A stretch of DNA of 49,989 nucleotides from CAZYXZ01 sp964651395 (GTDB taxonomy: Bacteria; Actinomycetota; Actinomycetes; BP-191). The stretch is taken from the NCBI GenBank assembly GCA_964651395.1, contig CAZYXZ010000016.1, forward strand, positions 1 through 49,989. The letters are read 5' to 3'. Within the stretch, counting starts at the first letter, position 1. Every line of letters starts with the position of its first letter. Under the pieces are notes generated by a model. The model saw only the letters and a list, made by a program, of their open reading frames with translations. It ran no database searches and was not told the DNA's origin. This document shows, piece by piece, positions 8,040 to 16,676 of this stretch. The position numbers were made by a program, and so were the translations under genes.

Positions 8040-9068
8040 GTGGACCCATACCGCTCGCCCCTGCTCGACCGGCCGGGCGCCGTGCCCGCGCAGGGCCCGG
8101 ACACGGGTGTGGCCCTGCACCACGGTGACCCGCTGGCCGAGCAGCGGACCGCCGAGGCCGGGGCGGGCGTGGTCGACCGGTCGCACCGTGGCGTGCTCCG
8201 CGTCGGCGGCACCGACCGGCGCAGCTGGCTGCACAGCCTCACGACGCAGCACCTGACGGACCTGCCGGCCGCCCGCGGCACCGAGACGCTCGTGCTGTCC
8301 CCGCACGGCCACGTGGAGCATCACGCGCTGGTCGCCGACGACGGCGCCGCGACCTGGCTCGACGTGGAGCCGGCCACCGCGCCCGCGCTGCTCGACTTCC
8401 TCGACGCCATGCGCTTCCTGCTCGACGTCGACCCGGCCGACGTCACGCCGGCGTACGCCGTGCTCACGCTCACCGGGCCGACGGCGGCCGCCGTGCTCGG
8501 AGCGGCCGGACACCCGGCTGAGCTCGCGGTGTGGGACGTCCGCGACCTGGCCGGCGGCGGGTGGGTGCGGCGCGTGCCGTGGCCCGGTGACGAGACCTAC
8601 GACCTGCTGGTGCCGCGCGACCGGCTGTCGCACATGTGGGACGCCCTGCTGGGGGCGGGGGCGAGCCCGCTGGGCGCCTGGGGCTGGGAGGCGCTGCGCG
8701 TGGCCGTACGCCGGCCCCGGCTCGGCCTGGAGACCGACCACAAGACCATCCCGCACGAGGTCGGCTGGCTGGACTCGGCGGTGCACCTGGACAAGGGCTG
8801 CTACCGGGGCCAGGAGACGGTGGCGCGCGTGCACAATCTCGGGCGGCCGCCGCGCCGGCTCGTGCTGCTCCACCTCGACGGCGGCGACCAGCTGCCCGCC
8901 GCCGGGGAGGCGGTCACGACCGGCGACGGGGAGACCCGGGTCGGCTTCGTGGGCACGGCTGCGCGCCACCACGAGCTGGGCCCTGTGGCGCTCGCCCTGG
9001 TGAAGCGCCAGACGCCAGACGCCGCCGACCTGATGGCCGGCGGCGTCCGCGCGAAGATCGAGACGTAG
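8040..9068 (+). CDS. ygfZ: YgfZ/GcvT-family folate-binding protein (Fe-S cluster-related)
   Basis: A 342-residue cytoplasmic protein of the GcvT/YgfZ (CAF17) family, a tetrahydrofolate-binding factor needed for maintenance or assembly of some Fe-S enzymes. The family signature KGCYRGQETVARVHNLG lies at about residues 251-267 and includes the diagnostic Cys. The N-terminal half carries the GcvT-like pattern VVDRSHRGVLRVGGTDRRSW. GTG 8040 is taken as the start; the earlier TTG at 8028 lies directly against the terminator stem and is unlikely. No Shine-Dalgarno is visible, so the message may be leaderless or start close by. The stop faces the leftward secreted-protein gene with a three-base gap. 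Confidence 0.88.
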   Translation: MDPYRSPLLDRPGAVPAQGPDTGVALHHGDPLAEQRTAEAGAGVVDRSHRGVLRVGGTDRRSWLHSLTTQHLTDLPAARGTETLVLSPHGHVEHHALVADDGAATWLDVEPATAPALLDFLDAMRFLLDVDPADVTPAYAVLTLTGPTAAAVLGAAGHPAELAVWDVRDLAGGGWVRRVPWPGDETYDLLVPRDRLSHMWDALLGAGASPLGAWGWEALRVAVRRPRLGLETDHKTIPHEVGWLDSAVHLDKGCYRGQETVARVHNLGRPPRRLVLLHLDGGDQLPAAGEAVTTGDGETRVGFVGTAARHHELGPVALALVKRQTPDAADLMAGGVRAKIET

Positions 9069-9071
9069 CCC

Positions 9072-9965
9072 CTACGGCACCTTGATGACGGCCTGGCAGG
9101 CGGTGTGCCGGGTGTCGCCGCGGAAGCTGACCTTGAAGACGTGGCCCTTGGCGCCCCGGCCGGCGACGTACTTGCTGACGCCGTTGACGTCGGTCGCGGC
9201 GTTGGCCAGCGGCTGGTCGTCGTAGGCGAAGATCGTGTTGCGCTTCACGATCGGCGACTTGTCCGGGTTCTTCAGCGAGCCGGTCAGGCGCGAGTTGTTG
9301 CCCGACACCTGCCGGGCGATGCCGCACAGTGCCGCGGTCTTCGTGACCTTGAACGGCGCGGTGGCCTCGCCGGCGCTCTCCGCGGTCTCGTAGCGGGCCT
9401 TCACGGTGTGCGAGCCGGGGTCGGCGATGATCCGCCCGCGGACGACCGCGGTGCCGTCGGTGCCGACCGCGACCGGGTAGTTGGTTCCGAGCAGGGAGAA
9501 GGTCAGCGTGCCGCCGCTGACCGGCGTGCCGTCGTCCTTCAGGACCCGGGCCTGGAAGGTCACGATGTCGCGGTACCGGGCACCGGTCGCGCCGTTGTAG
9601 ACCACGGTCACCGGGGTGCAGGCCGCGGCCGAGCCGCTCGGCTCGGCGGACTCGCTCTCCTCCGGCGCGGAGGTCTCGGCGGGCGGCGGCTCCTCCTCGG
9701 GCGGCATGAGCGTGTCCTGGATCGTCTGCAGGATCGCGTCGATCTCGGGGACGCCGGTGAGACCGGGCGCCTCCTCTTCGGCGGTCGGCGACGCGCTGGG
9801 CGACGCCGACTCCTCGCCCTCCTCCGGCTCCTCCGCGGAGGCCGAGGCGGACGGTGCGGCGCAGGGGTTCTCGTCGGCGGCGTCGGAGGGCAGCGAGACG
9901 AGCGTGACGACCCCGAGGGCGGCGGCACAGACCCCCAGCAGCGGGGACCGGTAGGACAGACGCAC
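9072..9965 (-). CDS. Secreted acidic Ser/Pro-rich protein with Ig-like domain (paralogue A)
   Basis: A 297-residue exported protein. GTG 9965 lies nine bases after AGGAG and starts a signal peptide (VRLSYRSPLLGVCAAALG, ending near SDAADE). Residues about 35-125 are low complexity: Glu/Ser/Pro/Ala with SASPSASPTAEEE-type runs. The rest is an Ig-like beta domain (TPVTVVYNGATGARYRDIV, then FQARVLKDDGTPVSGGTLTF) followed by a second module with two Cys (LCGIAR and HTACQAV). It is a clear paralogue of the next gene upstream, sharing ribosome-site context, the YxGAxGxxYxDIxTFxARV block and the C-terminal module. Role unknown; a surface or matrix protein is likely. Confidence 0.8.
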   Translation of the reverse strand: MRLSYRSPLLGVCAAALGVVTLVSLPSDAADENPCAAPSASASAEEPEEGEESASPSASPTAEEEAPGLTGVPEIDAILQTIQDTLMPPEEEPPPAETSAPEESESAEPSGSAAACTPVTVVYNGATGARYRDIVTFQARVLKDDGTPVSGGTLTFSLLGTNYPVAVGTDGTAVVRGRIIADPGSHTVKARYETAESAGEATAPFKVTKTAALCGIARQVSGNNSRLTGSLKNPDKSPIVKRNTIFAYDDQPLANAATDVNGVSKYVAGRGAKGHVFKVSFRGDTRHTACQAVIKVP

Positions 9966-10120
9966 GGCGATCAACTCCTGGGATGGGGACACGCGTCTAA
10001 CGAGGCCCCGGCGCGGTGGTGTCGCTGAAGGTTCGACGCTACCGCGTACCTCCCCTGTCCGGCTGCCCCCAAAGTCGGCGGAAACCGGACGGAACGGACC
10101 CTCCCGCGCTCAGGAGGCTG

Positions 10121-11947
10121 CTACGAAACCCGGGTCGAGGCGGCGCAGGCGGTGTAGTAGGCGTTGCCGTTGAACGTGTTGGAGAAGGTGTCCCCGCGGG
10201 TGCCCTTGGTCGGCGACGTGTAGCGCGCGTAGCCGGCCGAGTCGGTGATCACGTTCTTCTGCGCGCTGGTCTTGTACGAGAAGATCGTGTTCACGCCGGA
10301 CACACCCGCACCGTCGCCGCGACGCAGCGTGGCGGTCAGCTTGGACGCGTTCGGCGTGGCCTCGCGGGCCATCGTGCAGTACGTCTTGGCCTTGCTCACG
10401 CTGAACGAGCTGGCCGCCTCGCTGAAGCCGTAGGGCCCGTTCTGCATGTAGCGGCTAAGCAGCCGGTAGGTGCCCGGCGACTCGACCACCTTGCCGCGGA
10501 CCGTGGCGACGCCGTTGTTGCCCATGGGCGCCCGGTAGACGTTGCCGCCGAGCAGGAACTCGACCGCGCCGGTGGTGACCGGTGCGCCGCTCGGGGTCGT
10601 CACTCGCGCGCTGAAGGTGATGATGTCGGCGTACATGGAGCCCTTGGCGCCGGTGTACGTCGTGGTGGTCGTGGTGAGCGGCGCGGCCGGCGCGCAGGTC
10701 GGCGGTGCCTCCTCCTCCTCCTCGGACTCGCTGGGCTCAGCGGACCCGGACGGCGGTGCCGACGACGGCGGCGGCTCCTCTTCCCCGCCGCCGAGGATCT
10801 CGTTCAGGATGCCCTCGAGGATGGCCACCGGGTCGTCGCTGCCGGCCTCCTCAGTCGGTGAGGCGGAGGCGGACGCCGACGCGGACGGCTCTTCCTCTTC
10901 CTCCTCCTCGGGACTGGTCGTGGCGGCGGGCACGCACGTGGTCGTGCCGCCGGACGGTGACGCCGACCCGGTCGGGCACGGGATCGGCGAGCCGTTCTCA
11001 TCCGTCGCCTTGGCCACGGGGACAGGCAGCGTGTTGATGATGTCGTTGATCGTGTCGATCAGCTCGTCGGGAACGCCGTTGCCCGGGTAGGGCAGCGGGC
11101 CGCCGGCCGACTCTTCCGCCGACGGGGACTCGGAGGCCTCCGGCTCGCAGTCCTCCTCTTCCTCCTCCTCCTCGGACTCCTCCGGCTCCGGTGACGCCGA
11201 CTCGGAAGCGCTCGGCGACGCCGAGGGGATGCCGTTGGACGTGCCGCAGTTGGACGGGTTGAGCGTCACCGACGAGGGGTGCGACGTGGAGTCGTAGTGC
11301 AGGGTCGTGTCGGCCAGCTGGCCGGGGAGGTTGTAGACGAAGTCGATGAAGAAGGCGAGCGTCGAGAACTCGGCCAGCTCGAACGGAGCGGGCAGCGTGA
11401 CCAGCCCGTTGGCGCGCACGATGCCGTCACCGGGGAAGTACGGGCTGACGATCAGCGTGCTGAAGCTCGACACGCCGCCGAACACCACGGTCTCCGGCGT
11501 CGTCCCGGTCTGCACCTGCGCCTGGATGTGCAGCTCGCCGCCGACGAACGGGATCTCGCCCAGCGGGCTGTCCGCGATCATCGACGACGCCCACAGGTCG
11601 AAGCAGGCGGTCTGGAACGAGCCGCCGGTCGCCGGCAGCGGGAACGTGGCGGTGATCGGCGAGCCGGGCAGGCCGAGCGGGTCGAGGGTGGTGGCGGTCG
11701 CGTCGGTCTCGCCCGTCGGCGGGGTCGTGGTCATGGTCGAGCCGCTGGGGGCCGCGTCGCCGAGCAGGGACAGCGGCGGGATGTCCGCGAGCCAGTCCTC
11801 GAGGTAGCCGCCGTTGGCGCTGTGCATGTACAGCTTGGTCTCGGCGGCCGGGGCGGCCTGGGAGGCACTCGGCACGAGTGCCAGCAGGGACGCGCCGAGT
11901 GCGGTGAGGGCGACCCCCACGACGGTGGACCGGACGGACCTGCGCAC
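10121..11947 (-). CDS. Secreted acidic Ser/Pro-rich protein with Ig-like domain (paralogue B)
   Basis: A 608-residue exported protein. GTG 11947 follows AGGAG by nine bases, the same layout as its paralogue, and opens a signal peptide (VRRSVRSTVVGVALTALG, cleavage near SQAAPA). Residues about 30-240 form a unique N-terminal beta-rich region. Residues about 245-440 are very acidic low complexity with long Glu runs (EESEEEEEEEDCEPE) and SASASAS tracts. The C-terminal part repeats the Ig-like block (TYTGAKGSMYADIITFSARV) and the two-Cys module ending YTACAASTRVS. The 155-base gap to the downstream gene holds that gene's promoter region and nothing else recognised. Function unknown. Confidence 0.8.
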   Translation of the reverse strand: MRRSVRSTVVGVALTALGASLLALVPSASQAAPAAETKLYMHSANGGYLEDWLADIPPLSLLGDAAPSGSTMTTTPPTGETDATATTLDPLGLPGSPITATFPLPATGGSFQTACFDLWASSMIADSPLGEIPFVGGELHIQAQVQTGTTPETVVFGGVSSFSTLIVSPYFPGDGIVRANGLVTLPAPFELAEFSTLAFFIDFVYNLPGQLADTTLHYDSTSHPSSVTLNPSNCGTSNGIPSASPSASESASPEPEESEEEEEEEDCEPEASESPSAEESAGGPLPYPGNGVPDELIDTINDIINTLPVPVAKATDENGSPIPCPTGSASPSGGTTTCVPAATTSPEEEEEEEPSASASASASPTEEAGSDDPVAILEGILNEILGGGEEEPPPSSAPPSGSAEPSESEEEEEAPPTCAPAAPLTTTTTTYTGAKGSMYADIITFSARVTTPSGAPVTTGAVEFLLGGNVYRAPMGNNGVATVRGKVVESPGTYRLLSRYMQNGPYGFSEAASSFSVSKAKTYCTMAREATPNASKLTATLRRGDGAGVSGVNTIFSYKTSAQKNVITDSAGYARYTSPTKGTRGDTFSNTFNGNAYYTACAASTRVS

Positions 11948-12100
11948 GTCAACCAACTCCTGCATCAGCACCGGGGAGGACGCCCCGCCCCTTGACGTCG
12001 TGAACAACGCGCGAGTGCGCGCGCGGTAACCAAGACGGTTTCGACGCCGTGGGCACCGTTCCTCCGCACCCGAGCCCCTCCATCATGGGGCAAAACGGGC

Positions 12101-13204
12101 TTATTGGGACGGATTCGTGCAGCGGGAGCCCCCCGGAGCGCTCGGATCCGCCGGGCGGGGATAGGGGCGGACCCAGCCCGATCCGGGCTGCCCGGAGGTC
12201 GTGAACGCGACCAGTCCGTCGGCGATCGCCCCGCCGAGCGCCGTACGCACGTCCGGCCGGGCCACGAGCGCGGCCTCCCGGGCGGCGCTGATGAACATCG
12301 ACTCCGAGATCACCCACGGCGTGTGCGCCCGCCGGAGCAGCCCGTAGTAGTCCGTGCCGCCGGTGTTCAGGCGGTACTTCGCCCCGGCGTCCCGGTCGCC
12401 GGCCCACGGGCCGCCGAGCGTGTCGAGGTAGCGCCGCTGGGCGGCGTAGAGGACGCCGGCGAAGCGGCGGCCTTCGGGGTCGGCGACCGAGCCGTAGGTC
12501 TCCAGGCCGGGCGCGCTGCGGTCGGTCTGGTCGGGGGAGGAGTTGAGGTGTACCGAGACGGCGGCGTCGGCGCGCAGCGCGTCGGCGAGCGCGACCCGGA
12601 AGGCGAGCACGGCGTTCATGTCCCGGTCGCGCGTGAACACCACGCGTCCGACCCGGCCCGCGAGGGCGGTGCGCACCTCGCGCGCGATCTCCAGCGTGCG
12701 CAGCTTCTCCGGCGTACGCCGGTCCGGTGCGACGGCGCCGGCCGCCTCCCCGCCGTGCCCGGGGTCGATCACGACGAGCACGTCCGCGGCCGGTTTGGGC
12801 AGCCGGCCGGGCCGGCTGGCCGGGATGACCCGCAGGTCGGTGGCGACGGCGGTCGCCCGCTGCCCGCAGGGTGCCAGGACCACGGGTGCGGCGACGGTGC
12901 CGCCGACGCGGGGCAGCACCAGTCCCCTCGCGAGGACCGTCCCGTCGGAGAGCGTCGTACGCCGCAGCGTCTCGACCGCTCCGTACGCCGGCGGCGCCGC
13001 ACCGCGGGCGGCGCGCGGCCACACGACGTCCGCGCCGGTCACCTCCGGGGTAGCCGCGGCCGGCGTACGGGGGGAGGCCGCGGATGCGCCCGACGGGGGC
13101 GTCGCGGTCGACGGTGACGAGGATGTGGCCGCGGGGCCAGGCTCGCCCGAGCAGGCGACCACCGCGCAGCACGCGAGCACGGCGGACAGGACGCGGGGGG
13201 TCAC
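12101..13204 (-). CDS. N-acetylmuramoyl-L-alanine amidase (Amidase_3), predicted lipoprotein
   Basis: A 367-residue peptidoglycan hydrolase that cleaves the MurNAc-L-Ala bond. GTG 13204 starts a short signal ending in AVVAC, a plausible lipobox with Cys at about residue 18, so the enzyme is probably membrane-anchored outside the cell. After an Ala/Ser/Pro linker the Amidase_3 domain begins with VVIDPGHGG (about residues 143-151, zinc His), then a TLEIAREV zinc Glu, SVHLNS (about 216, second zinc His) and VISESMFIS (about 298, catalytic Glu). All key residues are present. It reads away from the membrane-protein trio across a 104-base divergent gap. Confidence 0.87.
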   Translation of the reverse strand: MTPRVLSAVLACCAVVACSGEPGPAATSSSPSTATPPSGASAASPRTPAAATPEVTGADVVWPRAARGAAPPAYGAVETLRRTTLSDGTVLARGLVLPRVGGTVAAPVVLAPCGQRATAVATDLRVIPASRPGRLPKPAADVLVVIDPGHGGEAAGAVAPDRRTPEKLRTLEIAREVRTALAGRVGRVVFTRDRDMNAVLAFRVALADALRADAAVSVHLNSSPDQTDRSAPGLETYGSVADPEGRRFAGVLYAAQRRYLDTLGGPWAGDRDAGAKYRLNTGGTDYYGLLRRAHTPWVISESMFISAAREAALVARPDVRTALGGAIADGLVAFTTSGQPGSGWVRPYPRPADPSAPGGSRCTNPSQ

Positions 13205-13308
13205 CTCGAGACCGTAGCCGCTGCGCGGGACGCGGAAACCAGGGTCTTGTCACGGAGGTTCAGCAGCCTCACTGTCGAACTCTCGCGCGACTGACATGGG
13301 GGGGCCCG

Positions 13309-13923
13309 ATGTCGCTGGAACAGCCACGCCGCGCACGACCGTGGCCCAAGGTCCTGGCGCTGATAGCCGTCCTCGCGGTGCTCCTGGCCGGCGGGGGCTA
13401 CTTCGCCATGCGCGAGATGGATCGCCGCGAGACGCGGCGGGAGGCCCGGGCCGCCGCCGCTGCCGCAGCCGCCAAGGTCGAGGCCGAGGAGGCGGAGAAG
13501 GCCGCGGTCGCCGCCAAGTACGCCGCGGACAAGAAGGCGGCCGCAGCCCACGCACCGCTGATCTACGAGCAGCTCAGCTGGGTCGCGGGCATCAAGTACC
13601 CCAAGGCGAAGCAGGACTCCGGTCTGCTGTACGGCCAGTACCTCTACAACACCGCCCGCGCGATCGAGGTGCTCAAGGCTCACCCGGCGCCGTTCCTGAT
13701 CGAGGGTCAGCAGCGCCGGATCGTGCTCGCGCTCGAGCAGCTGAACCGGGACCGAGCGACGGCGTACCGCGCGGACAACCGCGGGGACACCGTGACGGAG
13801 GACGCGGCGCGGCGCTCCATGGTCTTCACCTACCAGGGGCTCGACGACGAGATCGAGCGCGTGGAGTCGGAGTCCGGCGCGAAGATGCCGCCGGCCCTGC
13901 GCGAGTGGGTGGACAGCGGATGA
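13309..13923 (+). CDS. Single-pass membrane protein, first of a coupled trio
   Basis: A 204-residue protein: short basic N-terminus, one membrane helix at about residues 14-34 (VLALIAVLAVLLAGGGYFAM), then an Ala/Lys/Glu-rich coiled-coil stretch (residues about 38-75) and a helical C-terminal domain of unknown type. ATG 13309 is in frame well inside a longer open frame and fits the membrane topology. It lacks the WYCWPNP motif of the two following proteins but shares their helix-coiled-coil-helical-domain order. The stop overlaps the next ATG (ATGA). No function is recognised; an envelope sensor or scaffold role is speculation. Confidence 0.72.
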   Translation: MSLEQPRRARPWPKVLALIAVLAVLLAGGGYFAMREMDRRETRREARAAAAAAAAKVEAEEAEKAAVAAKYAADKKAAAAHAPLIYEQLSWVAGIKYPKAKQDSGLLYGQYLYNTARAIEVLKAHPAPFLIEGQQRRIVLALEQLNRDRATAYRADNRGDTVTEDAARRSMVFTYQGLDDEIERVESESGAKMPPALREWVDSG

Positions 13924-14783
13924 GCGACTACAGCGGTCTCAGCGACGGGCAGTGGTACCAGGCGTCGGACGGCAACTGGTACTGCTGGCCGAACCCCACG
14001 CCCTATCCGGGACCGCCGGCCGCTCCGGTCGCTCCGGTCGCGCCCCCGGCGCCGGTCCCGCCGGCCGTGCCGCTGAGCGAGCCGGCCATGACCTACGCGC
14101 CGCTGAGCGAGCCGGCCATGACAGCGCCGGCCCTGAACCCGCTCGACCAGCGCGTGTTCGCGTACGCGCAGGCCCAGCCGGCCGCGGCCAGCGGCTCGTG
14201 GTGGAAGCTCGTTGCGGCATGCGTCGCGTTCCTCCTGCTGGTCGCGGGAGGCACCGCGTACGCGATCCACCGGCAGGACGTCAACGGCGAACGCACGATC
14301 GCCGACCAGCTGGCCGCCGCGCGCAACGCCGAGCAGGCGAAGCAGGCGGCCGCCAAGCAGGCGGCGGAGGCGAAAGCGGCGGCGGCCGCCGCCGTCGCCA
14401 AGCGCGTCGAGCCCTTCCTCGCGGCGATCGAGCCCGAGGTGGCGTCGGTGCTCAGGCCGCTGAACGCGTACTTCGAGCAGGACGTCGACCTCGAAGGCCT
14501 CCTCGCCAGGTACGGGCTCAAGATCCTCGTCGCGGAGCTGCGCAAGACTCCGGCGCCCGCCGACGTGAAGGCCGAGGCGGCCGCACTGCTGGCGGCGGCG
14601 GACCGGCTCGAGCGGCTGATCGGCGTGCTGATCGACCGCAACTTCCCCAACGACGACGCGTTCAACCTGGCGATCGCCGACGCGGTCGTCGCGGTGGGGC
14701 CGTTCTTCTCCGCGCTGCGCGGCCTCTACGCGAAGGCCGGCCGCTCACCCGTTCCGTCTGTTCGGAGGTTCCTGCCGCTGTGA
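13920..14783 (+). CDS. Single-pass membrane protein with WYQASDGNWYCWPNP motif, second of trio
   Basis: A 287-residue protein. The N-terminus contains GQWYQASDGNWYCWPNPTPY (about residues 10-29), an aromatic motif reminiscent of, but distinct from, the DUF2510-type WY-D-P-G-W-W-D-G domain. A Pro/Ala linker includes an imperfect 30-bp tandem repeat (LSEPAMT twice). A membrane helix at about residues 97-117 (LVAACVAFLLLVAGGTAYAI) is followed by an Ala/Lys coiled coil (residues about 128-160) and a helical domain. The motif side is expected in the cytoplasm. ATG 13920 overlaps the upstream stop and the gene's stop overlaps the next GTG, so the three are translationally coupled. Confidence 0.75.
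   Translation: MSDYSGLSDGQWYQASDGNWYCWPNPTPYPGPPAAPVAPVAPPAPVPPAVPLSEPAMTYAPLSEPAMTAPALNPLDQRVFAYAQAQPAAASGSWWKLVAACVAFLLLVAGGTAYAIHRQDVNGERTIADQLAAARNAEQAKQAAAKQAAEAKAAAAAAVAKRVEPFLAAIEPEVASVLRPLNAYFEQDVDLEGLLARYGLKILVAELRKTPAPADVKAEAAALLAAADRLERLIGVLIDRNFPNDDAFNLAIADAVVAVGPFFSALRGLYAKAGRSPVPSVRRFLPL
14071..14122 (+). repeat. Tandem repeat, 30-bp period, in the linker of the second trio gene
   Basis: The 22 bases at 14071-14092 recur exactly at 14101-14122 and encode LSEPAMT twice within the proline-rich linker. This is probably a local slippage duplication. Confidence 0.85.
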
Positions 14784-15595
14784 CGACTCCCCAGTCCTGG
14801 CCACCGCCGGACGGCACGTGGTACCAGGCCTCCGACCTGCAGTGGTACTGCTGGCCGAACCCGACGCCGTACGCGAGCCGGCCTGCGCCGGTCAGCTGGG
14901 CACCGCCGGTCGCGCCCATGCCGATGCCGGCACCGGTGGCTCCGGCGTTCACGTACGCCACGAAGCCGAAGCGCCTGCCGAAGGTCGTGGCACTGGTGAC
15001 CAGCCTGCTCGTGCTGACCGGCGGTGGCGTCGCCGTCGCGGCGTGGCAGGCGGACGTGCGCGAGGAGCGGCGGCAGGAGAAGGCGGCCGCGGAGCTGGCG
15101 GCCAGGATCCAGGCGGAGAAGGTCGCCGCGGAGCAGGAGGCGGCGCGGCTGCAGAAGATCGCCGACGACAAGTTGGCGGCGGAGCTCGCCGCGCAGCAGA
15201 AGTACGACGCCTACATGAAGGTCGCGGACGCGCAGATCAAGGAGCTGTTCGGCGCGCTGGACCGGCTGTTCGCCGGGAAGGGCGTCCCACCGTTCGCGGC
15301 CACCGCGGCATCGATCGGACGCGCGCGCGACGTCCTGCGCAAGACGTCACCGCCGTCCACGCTCGTCGTACCCGGCAGCAAGCTGGTCGCCTCGATATCG
15401 ACCGTCGTGAGTGACCTCAACCAGCTGGAGCGCATCCTCAAGTACGGCTCGCGCGCGTCGTTCCTGTCCGCCGCCGACAAGACGGAGAAGGACCTCGACG
15501 TCCTGCTCGGTCAGGTCACCGCCTTCTACGACGCCGCGGACCGCGCGCTGCCCGACACCGTGACCGACTCTCCCCCCGGGAGCTTCACCGCCTGA
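14780..15595 (+). CDS. Single-pass membrane protein with WYQASDLQWYCWPNP motif, third of trio
   Basis: A 271-residue paralogue of the preceding gene. GTWYQASDLQWYCWPNPTPY lies at about residues 11-30, followed by a Pro-rich linker, a membrane helix at about residues 71-92 (VVALVTSLLVLTGGGVAVAA), a charged coiled coil (residues about 95-140) and a helical C-terminal domain. GTG 14780 overlaps the upstream TGA (GTGA), which decides the start in a longer open frame. Homology among the three proteins is in architecture and motif, with little in the C-terminal domains. No function is known to me. Confidence 0.75.
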   Translation: MTTPQSWPPPDGTWYQASDLQWYCWPNPTPYASRPAPVSWAPPVAPMPMPAPVAPAFTYATKPKRLPKVVALVTSLLVLTGGGVAVAAWQADVREERRQEKAAAELAARIQAEKVAAEQEAARLQKIADDKLAAELAAQQKYDAYMKVADAQIKELFGALDRLFAGKGVPPFAATAASIGRARDVLRKTSPPSTLVVPGSKLVASISTVVSDLNQLERILKYGSRASFLSAADKTEKDLDVLLGQVTAFYDAADRALPDTVTDSPPGSFTA

Positions 15596-15619
15596 GCCCG
15601 GTAGGCTCCGGCCGTCAAC

Positions 15620-15634
15620 GGGCGCTGGGCGCCC
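15620..15634 (+). terminator. Small GC hairpin before gmd
   Basis: GGGCGC (15620-15625) and GCGCCC (15629-15634) pair around TGG, 25 bases after the trio's last stop. It could attenuate or end that transcript. There is no T run. Confidence 0.35.
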
Positions 15635-15654
15635 CCACCACGGAAGGCTTCTTC

Positions 15655-16650
15655 GTGCCGCGCGCGCTCATCACCGGCATCACGGGTCAGGACGGGCTCT
15701 ACCTCGGCGAGATGCTGGCCGCGAAGGGCTACGACGTCTTCGGTCTCGTGCGCGGGCAGAACAACCCCAAGATCGCGACGGTCGAGAAGATCATCCCCTC
15801 GATCGAGCTGGTACAGGGCGACCTGACCGACTTGCCCAGCCTCATCGGCGCGATGGAACAGTCCCAGCCGGACGAGGTCTACAACCTCGGTGCCATCAGC
15901 TTCGTCGGGTTGTCGTGGAAGCAGGCCGAGCTCACCGGCGAGATCACGGGCATGGGTGTGCTGCGGATGCTCGAGGCGCTGCGCATCCACACCGGCGGCG
16001 ACATGGGCCGCGTGCGCTTCTACCAGGCGTCGTCGTCGGAGATGTTCGGCAAGGTGCGCGAGACGCCGCAGCGCGAGTCGACGCCGTTCCACCCGCGGTC
16101 GCCCTACGGCGTCGCGAAGACCTTCGGTCACTACATGACCGTGAACTCTCGCGAGTCCTACGACGCCTTCGCCTGCAGCGGCATCTTGTTCAACCACGAG
16201 AGCCCCCGGCGCGGGCACGAGTTCGTCACGCGCAAGGTCACGCGCGCGGTCGCACGCATCTCGCTCGGCATCCAGGACTCGGTGGCGCTCGGCAATCTCG
16301 ACGCGCGGCGCGACTGGGGCTTCGCCGGGGACTACGTCGACGCGATGTGGCGCATGCTCCAGCAGGACAAGCCCGACGACTTCGTCATCGCGACGGGCGA
16401 GACGCACACGATCCACGAGCTGCTCGACGTGGCCTTCGCGCGCGTCGGCATCGACGACTGGAACAAGCACGTCGAGATCGACCAGCGCTACTTCCGGCCG
16501 GCGGAGGTCGACCTGCTGATCGGCGACGCCAGCAAGGCCAAGGACGAGCTCGGCTGGACGCCGACCACACCGTTCAAGGAGCTGATCGAGTCGATGGTCG
16601 ACGCCGACCTCGCCGAGCAGAAGCGCGACGTCGCCCGCGGCGACGCGTAG
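15655..16650 (+). CDS. gmd: GDP-mannose 4,6-dehydratase
   Basis: A 331-residue short-chain-dehydrogenase-type enzyme converting GDP-D-mannose to GDP-4-keto-6-deoxy-D-mannose, the first step to GDP-fucose, GDP-rhamnose and related deoxysugars. The N-terminal Rossmann motif is GITGQDGLYL (residues 7-16). The catalytic region has SSSEMFGKV and the YGVAK Tyr/Lys pair. LFNHESPRRGHEFVTRKVT is the strongly conserved nucleotide-sugar binding segment. DWGFAGDYVDAMW is another family hallmark. GTG 15655 follows GGAAGG. No reductase or epimerase partner (such as fcl/gmer) is adjacent, so the final sugar is unknown. It probably supplies surface glycans. Confidence 0.9.
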   Translation: MPRALITGITGQDGLYLGEMLAAKGYDVFGLVRGQNNPKIATVEKIIPSIELVQGDLTDLPSLIGAMEQSQPDEVYNLGAISFVGLSWKQAELTGEITGMGVLRMLEALRIHTGGDMGRVRFYQASSSEMFGKVRETPQRESTPFHPRSPYGVAKTFGHYMTVNSRESYDAFACSGILFNHESPRRGHEFVTRKVTRAVARISLGIQDSVALGNLDARRDWGFAGDYVDAMWRMLQQDKPDDFVIATGETHTIHELLDVAFARVGIDDWNKHVEIDQRYFRPAEVDLLIGDASKAKDELGWTPTTPFKELIESMVDADLAEQKRDVARGDA

Positions 16651-16676
16651 GTCAAGCCACCAGCGCGTCTCTGCCG

